The translations under genes were made by a program, and so were the position numbers. 64,000 nt of DNA, from NCBI RefSeq assembly GCF_001747105.1, contig NZ_MDGQ01000003.1, forward strand, positions 434,001 to 498,000, written 5' to 3'. Origin of the DNA: Roseivirga misakiensis. GTDB taxonomy: Bacteria > Bacteroidota > Bacteroidia > Cytophagales > Cyclobacteriaceae. Positions 1 to 9,641 of this stretch are shown here, piece by piece. The first letter of the stretch is position 1. Every line of letters begins with the position of its first letter. The notes under the pieces are model-generated. The model was not told the origin of the DNA. It worked only from the letters and a program-made list of their open reading frames with translations, and made no database searches.

Positions 1-46
1 ACAGGCTATGTGGAGTAAATTGGTGACAAACAGGCCCTCTTTCTAG
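1..46 (+). CDS. 3' end of an upstream gene, possibly a PadR-type regulator
   Basis: An open frame enters from the left edge and ends with TAG directly before the next gene. Only the last 14 codons are visible, with the residues MWSKLV near the end. Genes for prefix-domain FtsX permeases in Bacteroidota are commonly preceded by a PadR-family regulator whose C-terminus has a Trp-x-Lys-Leu pattern like this one. The identity rests on context and a short tail only. Confidence 0.3.
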   Translation, partial: QAMWSKLVTNRPSF

Positions 47-2704
47 GTGGGCTCTCGATCAACATATAAGCCCCCAAAACTGGCCACCTCTTTACTGGCT
101 AGATTTTTAGACGATCGGTGGTGGCAGGAGTTGGCGGGTGATTTAGAAGAACAATTTCAAGACTCTTTGGAGAGTAAGGGTCTAAAAAGAGCCCAACTCA
201 TTTATTGGTTAGAAGTAATCAGACTGCTCAGACCACACCTTTTTAAACGAACAAAACAACATACTCGAATTATGATGACAGGGAATCACATAAAAATTTC
301 ATATCGGAATTTGAAGAAAAATAAGGTGTACGCGACCATCAATATTCTAGGTTTATCCATTGGTATTGCCTGCGTTATGCTCATAGCGGTGTATGTGAAG
401 TACGAAACCTCCTATGACAAATTTTTTAAGGATAGTGATAGAATCTATAGAGCCGCCTTAGAAAGAGTTTACCCAGGTAGAATGAAAATGTTTGGCACCT
501 CATCTATCATGTTGGCGCCTACCCTCCATGAAAATTATCCGCAAGTTGAAGCTGTCACTCGACTACACAGATTGTTTTTTGCCAATGAGGTCCCCGTAGC
601 TTTTCCCGACAATGACAAAACTTTTATGGAGACTCGTTATTTGTATGGTGACTCCCTCTTTTTTAAGGTATTCTCTTATGAATTTGTCGCTGGCGATCCA
701 AATACCGCGCTAAATCGTGCAACGGATGTGGTTTTAACAGAATCGACTGCCATAAAGTACTTTGGAACAACGGATGTGGTTGGAAGAGAACTGATTGTTT
801 CTCCTGGCACAAGGCGCGTTTCTGGAGTAATAAAGGACAACCCTGCTAACTCTCATATTCACTTTGATTTATTGGGATCTATCAGATCGGTGGGTGCATT
901 GATCAATGCTGCTGAGATTGGTAGTTGGACAAACCCATGGGTATATACTTATCTCAAACTGAGGCCTGACATAGATCCGAAGACCTTCGAACTTGAATTT
1001 TCAAACCTTGTAGATACTTATGGTGGCGCAAACATCGCTCAAGGCGCTGGTACAGATTGGAAGGCCAAAGGGCATGCATTTAATTATTTTCTACAGCCCA
1101 TCGAGTCAATTCACTTAGAATCCCAACTTGATGTGGAAGTAGAACCCAATAGTGATATCACCTACGTTTACATCATATCAATCGTAGCGCTAATAATTCT
1201 AACCATTTCAAGTATCAATTTTGTCAACCTATCGATAGCAAGGTCTACCGAAAGGGCAAAAGAAGTGGGGATAAGAAAGGTTATGGGCTCTCAGAGGTCG
1301 GCATTGATTTCTCAGTTTTTGACAGAATCAATCTTTATATGTCTGCTAGCTTCAATCCTATCCATTGGTTTGGTCTATATCACCATACCTCAATTCAATC
1401 AAATCTTAGGCACATCACTCAGCTTTTCAACTATACTTCAGCCAATCATAATGGTGATTCTTCTAGCCTTTATTTTCGTCATTGGTATTATTTCTGGCTT
1501 TTATCCAGCCTTGGTCATTTCCGCACTTCAACCAAGCAAAGTGCTAAAAGGGAGCTACAAACACAGCAGCAAAGGTATTTGGCTCAGAAATGGTTTAATC
1601 ATTGTCCAGTTTGTGATTTCTATTTTCATGATATCCGGATCAATTATCGTAAGCCAGCAAATGCGCTATTTGACGAATAAGGATTTAGGCTTTAATAAAG
1701 AGAACGTTTTAGTTATTCATTATACCGATGATTTAGCGGAAAACTATAATGCTTTTTCTAATGAAGTTTCTCAAATGAGCAGTGTTCACGGAGTTGGCGG
1801 ATCGACTTTTATACCTGGTGAATTTATGGGAAGCGGTGTTTTTGGAGTAGATGATCCAAATGTGGACGATATCCGTGGCAACACCATTACAGCTAATCAA
1901 GAATACCTTGAAACGATGGAATTTGAGATAGTTATGGGGCGAAACTTTGACAGAACCTATAACGATTCGCTAAAGGTAATTATCAATGAAGCGACTGTGA
2001 AAGCCATGGGGGTGGAAAACCCGATCGGCATGAAATTTTTGAGTAATAATAATCCAAATACACCAACTTTTGAGTTCACCATAATTGGCGTCGTCAAAGA
2101 CTATAATTATTATTCACTTCATTCCGAAATCGGCCCGTTAATGATGTTTTATGGGGTTGGGAATTTTGTCCCGAGCGTGACGGTTCTAAGGGTAAATCAA
2201 ACAAATTTGGAAGAAACCATCGCACAAGTTCAAAGCAAATGGGAGTCGTTGACGGAAGAGCCCTTCAAATACTCCTTCTTAAATGATAACCTCGAGCGAC
2301 AGTATGAAGCAGACAAAGCATCGACTTCAGTTTTTGACATTTTCACCTTAATCGCCATTGTTATGTCATGTACTGGACTCTTCGGTTTGGCTACTTATGT
2401 GGTCAATCAGCGGCTAAAAGAAATGAGTATTCGTAAGGTACTCGGTGCCTCTTTACCTAATATTATAAAGGTCTTTGCCAAAGACTTTATGTTGTTGATT
2501 TGTTTGGCGTTCTTTATCGGAGCACCAATAGCCTATTTTGCTTTAGACGCTTGGCTTAACAACTTTGCTTATCATATCCAAATTGGTCTTTTCGCTTTTA
2601 TGCTAGCAGGTTTTATTACCGTTTTACTTGTCTTTATTACGATCGGCTACCAAGGGGTGAAAATGGCCTTAATAAATCCTACAAAGGTTTTGCGAAGCGA
2701 CTGA
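47..2704 (+). CDS. FtsX/MacB-type ABC transporter permease with N-terminal prefix domain
   Basis: Inner-membrane permease of the MacB/FtsX superfamily, probably acting with a separately encoded ATPase in export of antimicrobial compounds or in envelope signalling. Residues 1-75 form the soluble prefix domain (Trp-rich, with GDLEEQF), followed by two complete permease halves. Each half has a TM helix, a large periplasmic MacB_PCD domain and three further TM helices (about 95-115, 370-395, 420-445, 465-490, then 520-540, 755-775, 810-835, 845-870). Both halves carry the FtsX signature EVGIRKVMG / EMSIRKVLG. The start is GTG immediately after the upstream stop; an internal ATG (codon 76) would remove the prefix domain. 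At 885 residues it is full length for the family. No ATPase gene is adjacent, which is normal for this family. The substrate cannot be read from the sequence. Confidence 0.85.
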   Translation: MGSRSTYKPPKLATSLLARFLDDRWWQELAGDLEEQFQDSLESKGLKRAQLIYWLEVIRLLRPHLFKRTKQHTRIMMTGNHIKISYRNLKKNKVYATINILGLSIGIACVMLIAVYVKYETSYDKFFKDSDRIYRAALERVYPGRMKMFGTSSIMLAPTLHENYPQVEAVTRLHRLFFANEVPVAFPDNDKTFMETRYLYGDSLFFKVFSYEFVAGDPNTALNRATDVVLTESTAIKYFGTTDVVGRELIVSPGTRRVSGVIKDNPANSHIHFDLLGSIRSVGALINAAEIGSWTNPWVYTYLKLRPDIDPKTFELEFSNLVDTYGGANIAQGAGTDWKAKGHAFNYFLQPIESIHLESQLDVEVEPNSDITYVYIISIVALIILTISSINFVNLSIARSTERAKEVGIRKVMGSQRSALISQFLTESIFICLLASILSIGLVYITIPQFNQILGTSLSFSTILQPIIMVILLAFIFVIGIISGFYPALVISALQPSKVLKGSYKHSSKGIWLRNGLIIVQFVISIFMISGSIIVSQQMRYLTNKDLGFNKENVLVIHYTDDLAENYNAFSNEVSQMSSVHGVGGSTFIPGEFMGSGVFGVDDPNVDDIRGNTITANQEYLETMEFEIVMGRNFDRTYNDSLKVIINEATVKAMGVENPIGMKFLSNNNPNTPTFEFTIIGVVKDYNYYSLHSEIGPLMMFYGVGNFVPSVTVLRVNQTNLEETIAQVQSKWESLTEEPFKYSFLNDNLERQYEADKASTSVFDIFTLIAIVMSCTGLFGLATYVVNQRLKEMSIRKVLGASLPNIIKVFAKDFMLLICLAFFIGAPIAYFALDAWLNNFAYHIQIGLFAFMLAGFITVLLVFITIGYQGVKMALINPTKVLRSD

Positions 2705-2765
2705 TCTGCGTTGCATACACCTGATATTCTTAGTAGCTTAACAGCGTTGAAAAAGCTTATATAGA

Positions 2766-3719
2766 ATGAACAGACTTGCCTTTAGAAACGGAGATAAAAT
2801 AGATGCCATAGGACTGGGAACATGGAAATCGGAACCAGGAGAAGTAGGACAAGCCGTAAGAGAAGCCATAAAAGTTGGCTACCGTCATATTGATTGCGCT
2901 TGGATATATCAGAACGAGAAAGAAATCGGAGATGCTTTTCAAGCCGCTTTTGGCGATGGTGATATTAGTAGAGAAGACTTATTTGTAACCTCTAAACTCT
3001 GGAATTCTTTTCACGCTGCGGAAGATGTAGAAAAAGCGGTAAGAGAATCTTTGGATGCTTTACAACTTGACTACCTAGATTTATACTTGATTCACTGGCC
3101 GATCGCCCACCAACCTGGCGTAGTATTTTCAGAAGATGCATCTGGTTTTGCTCCTATCGAAGACTATCCTATCGCGGATACTTGGAAAGCCATGGAAGCT
3201 TTAGTGGAAAAAGGGTTAGTGAAGCATATTGGGGTTTCTAATTTCAATGTAGTTAAACTTCAAAAACTGATGGAAACGGCAGTGATTGTTCCTGAAATGA
3301 ATCAAGTAGAATCCCACCCATTATTAGCACAAAATGAATTACTAGATTTCTGCACGAACAATGGAATACTTTATACTGCTTACTCTCCATTAGGTTCAAG
3401 AGATAGAGCGCCTGGAATGAAAGGCGATGCAGAGCCAGATCTTTTCGAAATCGATACTTTGAAAGAGATTGCTGATAACCACAACGTTCATCCAGCACAA
3501 ATTTTAATTAAATGGGCGGAAGGCAGAGGTACTGCTGTGATACCAAAATCTGTTAACCCTACGCGTCTAAAACAAAATTTAGCTTCAGCAGATATCAACT
3601 TGAGTGCTGAAGAAATGGCTTCTATCAACAATCTGGATAAAGGTTATCGTTTTCTGGATGGTAAATTTTGGGAAAGAGATGGCGGGTCTTATACCGCTGA
3701 GGAACTTTGGAATGCCTAA
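2766..3719 (+). CDS. aldo/keto reductase
   Basis: NADPH-dependent aldo/keto reductase, a cytosolic TIM-barrel enzyme that reduces aldehydes and ketones. The catalytic tetrad is visible as Asp43, Tyr48, Lys77 and His110, in the family patterns HIDCAWIYQNE and YLIHWP. The conserved GVSNF and the cofactor stretch AVIPKS near residue 260 are also present. At 317 residues it matches the plant aldose-reductase/AKR4-AKR1 type. It stands alone on the plus strand; the inverted repeat downstream has its T-run on the other strand, so its own termination is uncertain. The natural substrate is unknown. Confidence 0.9.
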   Translation: MNRLAFRNGDKIDAIGLGTWKSEPGEVGQAVREAIKVGYRHIDCAWIYQNEKEIGDAFQAAFGDGDISREDLFVTSKLWNSFHAAEDVEKAVRESLDALQLDYLDLYLIHWPIAHQPGVVFSEDASGFAPIEDYPIADTWKAMEALVEKGLVKHIGVSNFNVVKLQKLMETAVIVPEMNQVESHPLLAQNELLDFCTNNGILYTAYSPLGSRDRAPGMKGDAEPDLFEIDTLKEIADNHNVHPAQILIKWAEGRGTAVIPKSVNPTRLKQNLASADINLSAEEMASINNLDKGYRFLDGKFWERDGGSYTAEELWNA

Positions 3720-3726
3720 AATAAAA

Positions 3727-3750
3727 AACCCCGACCTCTAGGTCGGGGTT
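3727..3750 (-). terminator. rho-independent terminator of the cold-shock gene
   Basis: Perfect 10-bp inverted repeat AACCCCGACC / GGTCGGGGTT around TCTA. Read on the minus strand it is followed by six T residues, so it should end the cold-shock transcript. It may also slow transcription from the aldo/keto reductase side, but that strand lacks a T-run. Confidence 0.75.
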
Positions 3751-3778
3751 GGTAATCAAAAATCTATAAATCAAGTGA

Positions 3779-3970
3779 TTATATTTTCTTGACGTCTACA
3801 GCGTTAGGTCCTTTTCTACCTTCAGCTATCTCGAAAGAAACAGAATCACCTTTTGTGATTTCGTCAATTGTACCAGAAACGTGTACAAATACCTCGTCTC
3901 CATTTTCGTCGTCAACGATGAAGCCAAAGCCTTTCTCATCATTAAAGAATTTTACGGTACCAGTTCTCAT
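3779..3970 (-). CDS. cold-shock domain protein (CspA family)
   Basis: Small single-stranded nucleic-acid binding protein of 63 residues, one OB-fold cold-shock domain. RNP1 (KGFGFI, residues 13-18) and RNP2 (VFVHV, residues 27-31) are intact. Such proteins melt RNA secondary structure and act as RNA chaperones in cold or growth transitions. The gene is monocistronic, with its own terminator downstream and a plausible promoter upstream. Which of the usual several paralogues this is cannot be told. Confidence 0.93.
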   Translation of the reverse strand: MRTGTVKFFNDEKGFGFIVDDENGDEVFVHVSGTIDEITKGDSVSFEIAEGRKGPNAVDVKKI

Positions 3971-4009
3971 TTAAATATGTATTAAAAGATTATAAAATAT
4001 TAATTGCGC

Positions 4010-4040
4010 CAAAAGTAATACTTTGTTTGGTATATTCAAT
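4010..4040 (-). promoter_or_regulatory. candidate promoter for the cold-shock gene
   Basis: On the minus strand a TACTTTTG box fits the Bacteroidota -7 consensus TAnnTTTG. ATTG lies 19 nt further upstream, one base off the -33 TTTG. The -7 box is 40 nt before the start codon. A plus-strand TACTTTG in the same stretch could serve sixA. Confidence 0.4.
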
Positions 4041-4046
4041 AGCACC

Positions 4047-4547
4047 ATGTTGAAAACAGTATTTATAGTTAGACACGCAAAGTCAAGTTGGAAGCATCCG
4101 CATCTTACTGATTTTGAGCGACCTTTAAATGGAAGAGGTAAAAGAGACTTGCCTGATATGGTCGATCGTTTCTCTCAAATGGATTACAAAATCGACTTGA
4201 TTTTGACCTCTCCTGCTAATCGAGCACTGACTACAGCAATGGCATTTTCAGAGGCATTGAGCGTTCCAAAGGATCGGTTTTTAGCAAAAGAAAATCTTTA
4301 CCATGCCTCCATAAGGACAATCAGGGATGAGCTCAGCCAGGTTCAAGATGACCATAATACAGTTATGATTTTTGGTCACAACCCTGCGCTTACCTCACTA
4401 ATCGAAATGCTTTCGGACTTTAGCCTCTATAACCTACCTACATGTGCCATCTACGGTATTTCTTTCGAAATGAGCTCTTGGAAAAAGATCTCGAATGCAT
4501 CAGGTAAAAAAGTCTATTACGACTTTCCTAAATCTCGCTTGCTATAG
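4047..4547 (+). CDS. sixA: SixA-like phosphohistidine phosphatase (histidine phosphatase superfamily)
   Basis: Cytosolic phosphatase of the phosphoglycerate-mutase-like superfamily. The catalytic RHAKSSW motif is at residues 9-15 (nucleophile His10) and the second catalytic histidine is in FGHNP (His111). SixA removes phosphate from histidine phosphotransfer or PTS proteins; the exact target here is unknown. I start it at ATG rather than at an in-frame TTG 24 nt upstream because the family begins just before the RHG motif. At 166 residues it has normal length. It converges on hslU with only 13 nt between stop codons. Confidence 0.85.
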   Translation: MLKTVFIVRHAKSSWKHPHLTDFERPLNGRGKRDLPDMVDRFSQMDYKIDLILTSPANRALTTAMAFSEALSVPKDRFLAKENLYHASIRTIRDELSQVQDDHNTVMIFGHNPALTSLIEMLSDFSLYNLPTCAIYGISFEMSSWKKISNASGKKVYYDFPKSRLL

Positions 4548-4560
4548 CTAGCAGGTACGA

Positions 4561-5949
4561 TTATAAGATAAACTCGCTTAGGTCTTTATCTTGAACTAAG
4601 TTATCTAACCTTTCTCCAACCATTTCTTTGGTGATGACCACCTTCGCGTTTGGCGGTATTTCCTCTGGAATATCGAATAGAATATCATTTAGCAACTTAC
4701 TCATCACTGTATGAAGCCTTCTCGCGCCAATATTTTCTACCTCTTCGTTGATTCTGAAGGCTAACTTCGCTAAAGCGCGGAGCGAATCGTCCGTAAATTC
4801 AAGGGAAACATCCTCAGAGTCAATTAAGGCTTCATACTGCTTTGTTAACGCATTTTTTGGCTCCTTTAAAATCTGATAGAAATCGTCTTCTGTTAGGCTA
4901 TTTAGTTCTACACGAATCGGAAATCTACCTTGAAGTTCCGGTATCAAGTCAGATGGTTTTGCCACATGAAAGGCACCTGCCGCTACAAAAAGTACGTGAT
5001 CCGTTTTGATCATTCCATGCTTCGTATTAACAGCACTTCCTTCTACAATTGGAAGTAGATCACGCTGAACCCCTTCACGACTTACATCTGCTCCATTGCC
5101 ACCTTTCTTTCCTGAAGCAATCTTATCAATTTCATCGATAAAGATGATTCCTGTATTCTCAGCTTTCCAGATGGCTTCTTCTTTCACCTCATCCATATCG
5201 ATGAGCTTAGCACTCTCCTCTTCTATCAATAGTCTTTTTGCCTCCGCAATCGTGACTTTTCTCTTTTTCTGCTTCTTAGGCAGGACATTACTTAACATGT
5301 CTTGTAAGTTAATCATGGACATTTCATCCATGCCACCACCGACCATGCCTAATCCACCCCCGTTGTTGGCTTGTACTGAAATCTCGACTTTTCGATCATC
5401 AATTTCCCCAGACCTAATCTTCTCACGGAAACGCTCACGGGTTTTTTCATTCAATTCAGCATCACTCATTTGTGCCGCTTCTTTGTCGTCTTGCTGCAAA
5501 CCGATCGGCTTGGGCGCCGTCCTTACAGGTGGTATTAAGGCATCGAGAATTATATCTTCAACCGCTTGAGCAGCTTTTTCTTTTACCCCTTCTTTCTTCG
5601 ATTGCTTGACAAGATTTACTGATTGTTCCACAAGATCGCGCACCATGCTTTCCACATCTCGACCTACGTAACCTACTTCAGTAAACTTTGAAGCTTCCAC
5701 CTTTGTAAATGGTGCATCCGCAATCTTAGCCAATCGTCTTGCAATCTCTGTCTTACCTACACCTGTAGCACCAATCATCAGAATGTTGTTTGGTACAATT
5801 TCCTTCTGCATCTCAGACTGCACATGCATCCTTCTCCACCTGTTTCTCAAGGCAATCGCTACATTCTTTTTGGCATCTGCTTGACCAATGATGTATTTGT
5901 CAAGTTCCGCAACAATCTGTCTCGGGGTTAAATAACTATTATCAATCAT
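4561..5949 (-). CDS. hslU: ATP-dependent protease ATPase subunit HslU
   Basis: AAA+ unfoldase that feeds substrates to the HslV peptidase (ClpYQ). Walker A GATGVGKT is at residues 60-67, the substrate-gripping pore loop GYVGRD at 93-98, and Walker B IIFIDEID in the second half of the AAA domain. A long insertion (I domain) lies between. The C-terminus ends DLSEFIL, the kind of tail that docks into and activates HslV. Length (462) is typical. Its start overlaps the porQ stop by 8 nt, so it is co-transcribed with porQ and probably lon. hslV is not beside it in this window. Confidence 0.95.
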   Translation of the reverse strand: MIDNSYLTPRQIVAELDKYIIGQADAKKNVAIALRNRWRRMHVQSEMQKEIVPNNILMIGATGVGKTEIARRLAKIADAPFTKVEASKFTEVGYVGRDVESMVRDLVEQSVNLVKQSKKEGVKEKAAQAVEDIILDALIPPVRTAPKPIGLQQDDKEAAQMSDAELNEKTRERFREKIRSGEIDDRKVEISVQANNGGGLGMVGGGMDEMSMINLQDMLSNVLPKKQKKRKVTIAEAKRLLIEEESAKLIDMDEVKEEAIWKAENTGIIFIDEIDKIASGKKGGNGADVSREGVQRDLLPIVEGSAVNTKHGMIKTDHVLFVAAGAFHVAKPSDLIPELQGRFPIRVELNSLTEDDFYQILKEPKNALTKQYEALIDSEDVSLEFTDDSLRALAKLAFRINEEVENIGARRLHTVMSKLLNDILFDIPEEIPPNAKVVITKEMVGERLDNLVQDKDLSEFIL

Positions 5950-6976
5950 CTGTTTTTTTCTTAATCAATCCACTCAGATTTAAATTCATCTGAAGGGTAT
6001 TACTTCCGCCTGCCGTATGATATAAAGCTCGGCTATAAGCAAATTCAAATCTTTTTACTTTAAACATAAAGCCAAAGGAGAATCCAGCTCCTCCACTCAC
6101 GTTTTCTAACTTAAGTTCTTGTCTTAGTAAATGGTTGTACGCAAATCTCAGTTGGAAATTCGGGGAGAAGAGCAACTCTGTTCCAAATACCAATCGTCTA
6201 AATATTTCTTCACCAAACCCAGGCTCCTCGTTTTCACCAAAAAGCGCATTACTCGATGGATCGAAGAAAACAGCGTCTGCCCTGACTAAATTCCGAGCTG
6301 TTGCCGAAAATCGAAATGGCATAAACTCTGGTTTAAACGATACTCCCAATTGGATATCGGTAGGCAATTGACTGCCATTATCTTCAATATAGTCTGACAA
6401 TAAAAATCCCATGTTTTTTACAGTAAAACCCACCGTCAAATCCTTTTCTGGATGCTTAAAGGTTCCACCAAGATCTAGCAGGAGTGCTGACGCCTTAAAC
6501 GAAGCCAAATCTGAAATGGCCAATTTAGCGCTAGCTCCAACACTGAATGGTCCAAATTTTTGACTATTGCTAATCGCAAACGCGTACTCATTTACACTGA
6601 ATTCGCCATTAAGAAACCCTGCTTCATCGAAACTTTGAATGTCTCCATAATTCAAAAAATCTAAATGAATGGCCCACGTACCCAAGTCTCCAATTTCCGT
6701 GGCATAGGTCAGTGAAGTATTGGCAATATCAGCGAAATAACTCAGCCTAGATATAACCAACTGGTTTTCCATATCTGCATTTAATAATGCCGGATTAGAA
6801 ATAATTTGGCCAAGGTCGTTCCAACCCGAAGTGATGTTAACGCCTCCTAATGCAGATTGTCGCGCATTATTCGGAAGGTTTAAGAATTCAAAGGCACGAC
6901 TACCTCCTAACTGCGCACTAGCCGATTGCCAGATCGTACAAAGACACAATATAACCAGCAGTCGGGCTTTCTTCAT
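5942..6976 (-). CDS. porQ: type IX secretion system protein PorQ
   Basis: Outer-membrane beta-barrel of the PorV/PorQ family, a component of the type IX secretion machinery specific to Bacteroidota. A Sec signal peptide ends near residue 21 (SASAQ). The mature protein begins with the PorQ-typical stretch FEFLNLPNNARQSALGG, followed by SNPALL, then alternating amphipathic strands to the end. Length (344) is typical. It sits between lon (34 nt upstream) and hslU (8 nt overlap). Its presence implies that the cell has a T9SS encoded elsewhere. Confidence 0.9.
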   Translation of the reverse strand: MKKARLLVILCLCTIWQSASAQLGGSRAFEFLNLPNNARQSALGGVNITSGWNDLGQIISNPALLNADMENQLVISRLSYFADIANTSLTYATEIGDLGTWAIHLDFLNYGDIQSFDEAGFLNGEFSVNEYAFAISNSQKFGPFSVGASAKLAISDLASFKASALLLDLGGTFKHPEKDLTVGFTVKNMGFLLSDYIEDNGSQLPTDIQLGVSFKPEFMPFRFSATARNLVRADAVFFDPSSNALFGENEEPGFGEEIFRRLVFGTELLFSPNFQLRFAYNHLLRQELKLENVSGGAGFSFGFMFKVKRFEFAYSRALYHTAGGSNTLQMNLNLSGLIKKKTDD

Positions 6977-7010
6977 AAACTCATCCTATGCATTGAAAAT
7001 ACACTGATTT

Positions 7011-9476
7011 TTACTCCTCCACTATAAATTTGACGGGATTATCTACCTTTTGAGATGTGAGGGCAATTTCTATTACCTCATTTGCCTTTTCAACAAAATG
7101 GAAGGTTAACCCTTTGATATACTGCGCGTCTATCTCGTTGATATCTTTTTCATTTCTAGCGCTCAGAATTATCTCCTTAATTCCAGCCCTCCTTGCAGCG
7201 AGAATTTTCTCTTTTATTCCTCCTACCGGCAGTACATTTCCCTTCAGGGTAATTTCACCAGTCATGGCTAATTTACTTTTTACCTTTCTCTGGGTGAAAA
7301 GGGATGTTAAAGCAGTCAACATCGTGATTCCAGCTGATGGACCGTCTTTTGGTACCGCTCCCGCTGGAACATGCATATGCAAATCATACTTATCAAATAC
7401 ACGATAATCTATGCCATAGTGATCGGCGTTCGACTTAAGGTAAGAAATAGCCGCCATCGCTGATTCCTTCATTACATCGCCTAATTGACCAGATAAGGTC
7501 AGTTTTCCCTTGCCTCGACTCAAACTAGATTCTATGAAAAGGATTTCTCCTCCAACCGCAGTCCACGCCAAACCGGTCACCACACCAGCAGACTTATTAT
7601 CATTGTAGATTTCCTTATCAAAACGCTGTCCACCAAGTGCTTTTTCAATAAACTCAATGGTCAGTTTCTTAGGGTATTCCTCTTCAAGTGCGATGTGCTT
7701 AGCCACTTTTCTTACCACCGAACCGATCACTCTTTCCAGGCTTCTAACACCTGACTCACGCGTATATCCTTCGACGATAAACTGGATCGATTTCTTATCA
7801 AAAGTGAGATCACGTGCCTTTAGCCCATGTTCCTTTTTCTGTTTCGGGATCAAGTGACGCTTCGCAATCTCAATTTTCTCTTCAATTGTATAACCCGATA
7901 CCTCGATGATTTCCATTCTATCTCGCAAAGCAGGCTGGATGGTATCCAATGAATTCGCCGTGGCCACAAAGAGTACTTTAGACAGGTCGTATTCTACCTC
8001 AAGGTAATTATCAGTGAATTCGCTATTTTGCTCAGGATCCAGAACTTCTAACAATGCCGAAGAAGGATCACCGCGAAGGTTCGCGTTTACCTTATCAATC
8101 TCATCCAGCACAAAAACCGGATTTGATGAGTTAGACTTTTTAATATTTTGGATCACCTTACCCGGCATTGCCCCAATGTAGGTTTTCCTATGGCCTCTGA
8201 TCTCCGCTTCATCATGCACACCACCAAGTGACATTCTGACATATTGTCTGTCCAATGCCTTCGCTATTGATCGGCCTAAAGAGGTTTTACCAACGCCCGG
8301 AGGTCCGTATAAACAAAGGATAGGCCCTTTCAGGTCATTCTTTAATTTTAGAACGGCCAAATATTCCAGGATACGATCTTTGACCTTCTCAAGCCCATAA
8401 TGATCGTCTTCTAATATCTTTTTAGCGCGCTTCAGATCGAGGTTATCTTCCGAATACTCTCCCCATGGTAAATCAACCATTAATTCAGCATAATTCATGG
8501 CGATCGGATACTCCGCTGCCATTTGATTCATGCGCAAAATTTTATCGAGTTCCTTATTGAAATGAGCAGCTACCTTATCTGGCCAATTTTTATCCTGTGC
8601 CTTTCTTCTTAATGCCTCCACTTCTTGCTCAGGACCACCGTCACCTAATTCCGTTTGAAGCACTTTCATTTGTTGCCTCAAAAAGTAGTCTCTTTGCTGC
8701 TGGTCGATGTCCGAGTGTACCTTGTTTTGAATTTCATGTTTAAGCTCCAGCATCTGGATCTCTTTCATCATGAATTGAAGCAACTTGGTGGCACGCTCAA
8801 TACCATCATTTATTTCTAATAAACCCTGCTTATCCTTAGGTTCTGCATTAATGTTGGAGGACAAGAAATGCACTAGAAAACTAGGTTTTTCGATGTTATC
8901 AAGGGCTACCTGTGCCTCTTTTGGAATCTCTGGATTGAGTTTCATGATACGGTTAGCCGTATCTCTTATGGACTGTACCAGCGCCTTTACTTCTTTATTC
9001 TGACGCTGAGGAAAGTTCTCTTCCAAGTAGTTCACCTTCGCCTTGAAGAACGGTGTTTCACTAGTAAACTCACTTACTTCAAATCGCCTCTTCCCCTGTA
9101 CAATAATCGTAGTATTACCATCAGGTAAAACCAACATTTTTACAATTTTAGCAACTGTACCAACCTGGAATAAATCCTTAGTTTTCGGATCATCGATCAG
9201 CGGGTTTTCTTGCGCCAATACGCCGATAATCTTATCTCCTTTGTGTGCCTGTTTTACAACTTTGATAGATTTCTGTCGGCCAACCGTTATCGGTATTAAA
9301 ACACCAGGGAACAAAACGGTATTTCTTACTGCCAGAATTGGTAATTCTTCTGGAAGGTCAGACACTTTGGTACCATCTTCCTCTTCAGGGGCGATCATCT
9401 GAATAAACTCCCCACTATCTTCTTGGTTTAACTCCGCTGCCAACATGCTTCCTAATGTATTCTTGTCAATCTTCAT
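7011..9476 (-). CDS. lon: ATP-dependent Lon protease
   Basis: Cytosolic serine protease that degrades misfolded and regulatory proteins. The order is: N-terminal LON substrate domain (about 45-240), coiled linker, AAA+ domain with Walker A GPPGVGKTS and Walker B VFVLDEIDK, and C-terminal protease domain with the Ser-Lys dyad in PKDGPSAG (Ser714) and GGIKEK (Lys755). I use the ATG; an in-frame GTG 21 nt upstream would add seven residues and falls inside a palindrome. At 821 residues it is full length. It is the first gene of a probable lon-porQ-hslU operon. Confidence 0.95.
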   Translation of the reverse strand: MKIDKNTLGSMLAAELNQEDSGEFIQMIAPEEEDGTKVSDLPEELPILAVRNTVLFPGVLIPITVGRQKSIKVVKQAHKGDKIIGVLAQENPLIDDPKTKDLFQVGTVAKIVKMLVLPDGNTTIIVQGKRRFEVSEFTSETPFFKAKVNYLEENFPQRQNKEVKALVQSIRDTANRIMKLNPEIPKEAQVALDNIEKPSFLVHFLSSNINAEPKDKQGLLEINDGIERATKLLQFMMKEIQMLELKHEIQNKVHSDIDQQQRDYFLRQQMKVLQTELGDGGPEQEVEALRRKAQDKNWPDKVAAHFNKELDKILRMNQMAAEYPIAMNYAELMVDLPWGEYSEDNLDLKRAKKILEDDHYGLEKVKDRILEYLAVLKLKNDLKGPILCLYGPPGVGKTSLGRSIAKALDRQYVRMSLGGVHDEAEIRGHRKTYIGAMPGKVIQNIKKSNSSNPVFVLDEIDKVNANLRGDPSSALLEVLDPEQNSEFTDNYLEVEYDLSKVLFVATANSLDTIQPALRDRMEIIEVSGYTIEEKIEIAKRHLIPKQKKEHGLKARDLTFDKKSIQFIVEGYTRESGVRSLERVIGSVVRKVAKHIALEEEYPKKLTIEFIEKALGGQRFDKEIYNDNKSAGVVTGLAWTAVGGEILFIESSLSRGKGKLTLSGQLGDVMKESAMAAISYLKSNADHYGIDYRVFDKYDLHMHVPAGAVPKDGPSAGITMLTALTSLFTQRKVKSKLAMTGEITLKGNVLPVGGIKEKILAARRAGIKEIILSARNEKDINEIDAQYIKGLTFHFVEKANEVIEIALTSQKVDNPVKFIVEE

Positions 9477-9482
9477 AGTGAG

Positions 9483-9497
9483 GTGCCAATCTGGCAC
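9483..9497. promoter_or_regulatory. inverted repeat directly before the lon start codon
   Basis: GTGCCA / TGGCAC with a 3-nt centre, lying 7 nt before the lon ATG. It could be an operator or an mRNA hairpin covering the initiation region. No matching copy was noticed elsewhere in the window. Confidence 0.3.
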
Positions 9498-9641
9498 ATA
9501 AGGTCAGAAAAATTAATTTGTGCTGCTATTGCAAGGGTTATGCCAACTGAAATGATGTCATGTAACACATACTAATTTTTACGAAAAACGCGTACCTTTC
9601 TTTAAAGAACGACTTTCACTCAGTTTCAATTGGTAATAAGT

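Noticed and set aside
1339-1680. Plus-strand 113-codon frame inside the ABC permease gene
   Set aside because: Fully inside the permease in another frame, with low-complexity, unlike any known protein.
3789-3974. Plus-strand frame opposite the cold-shock gene
   Set aside because: It mirrors the conserved cold-shock codons and has no recognisable domain; a shadow frame.
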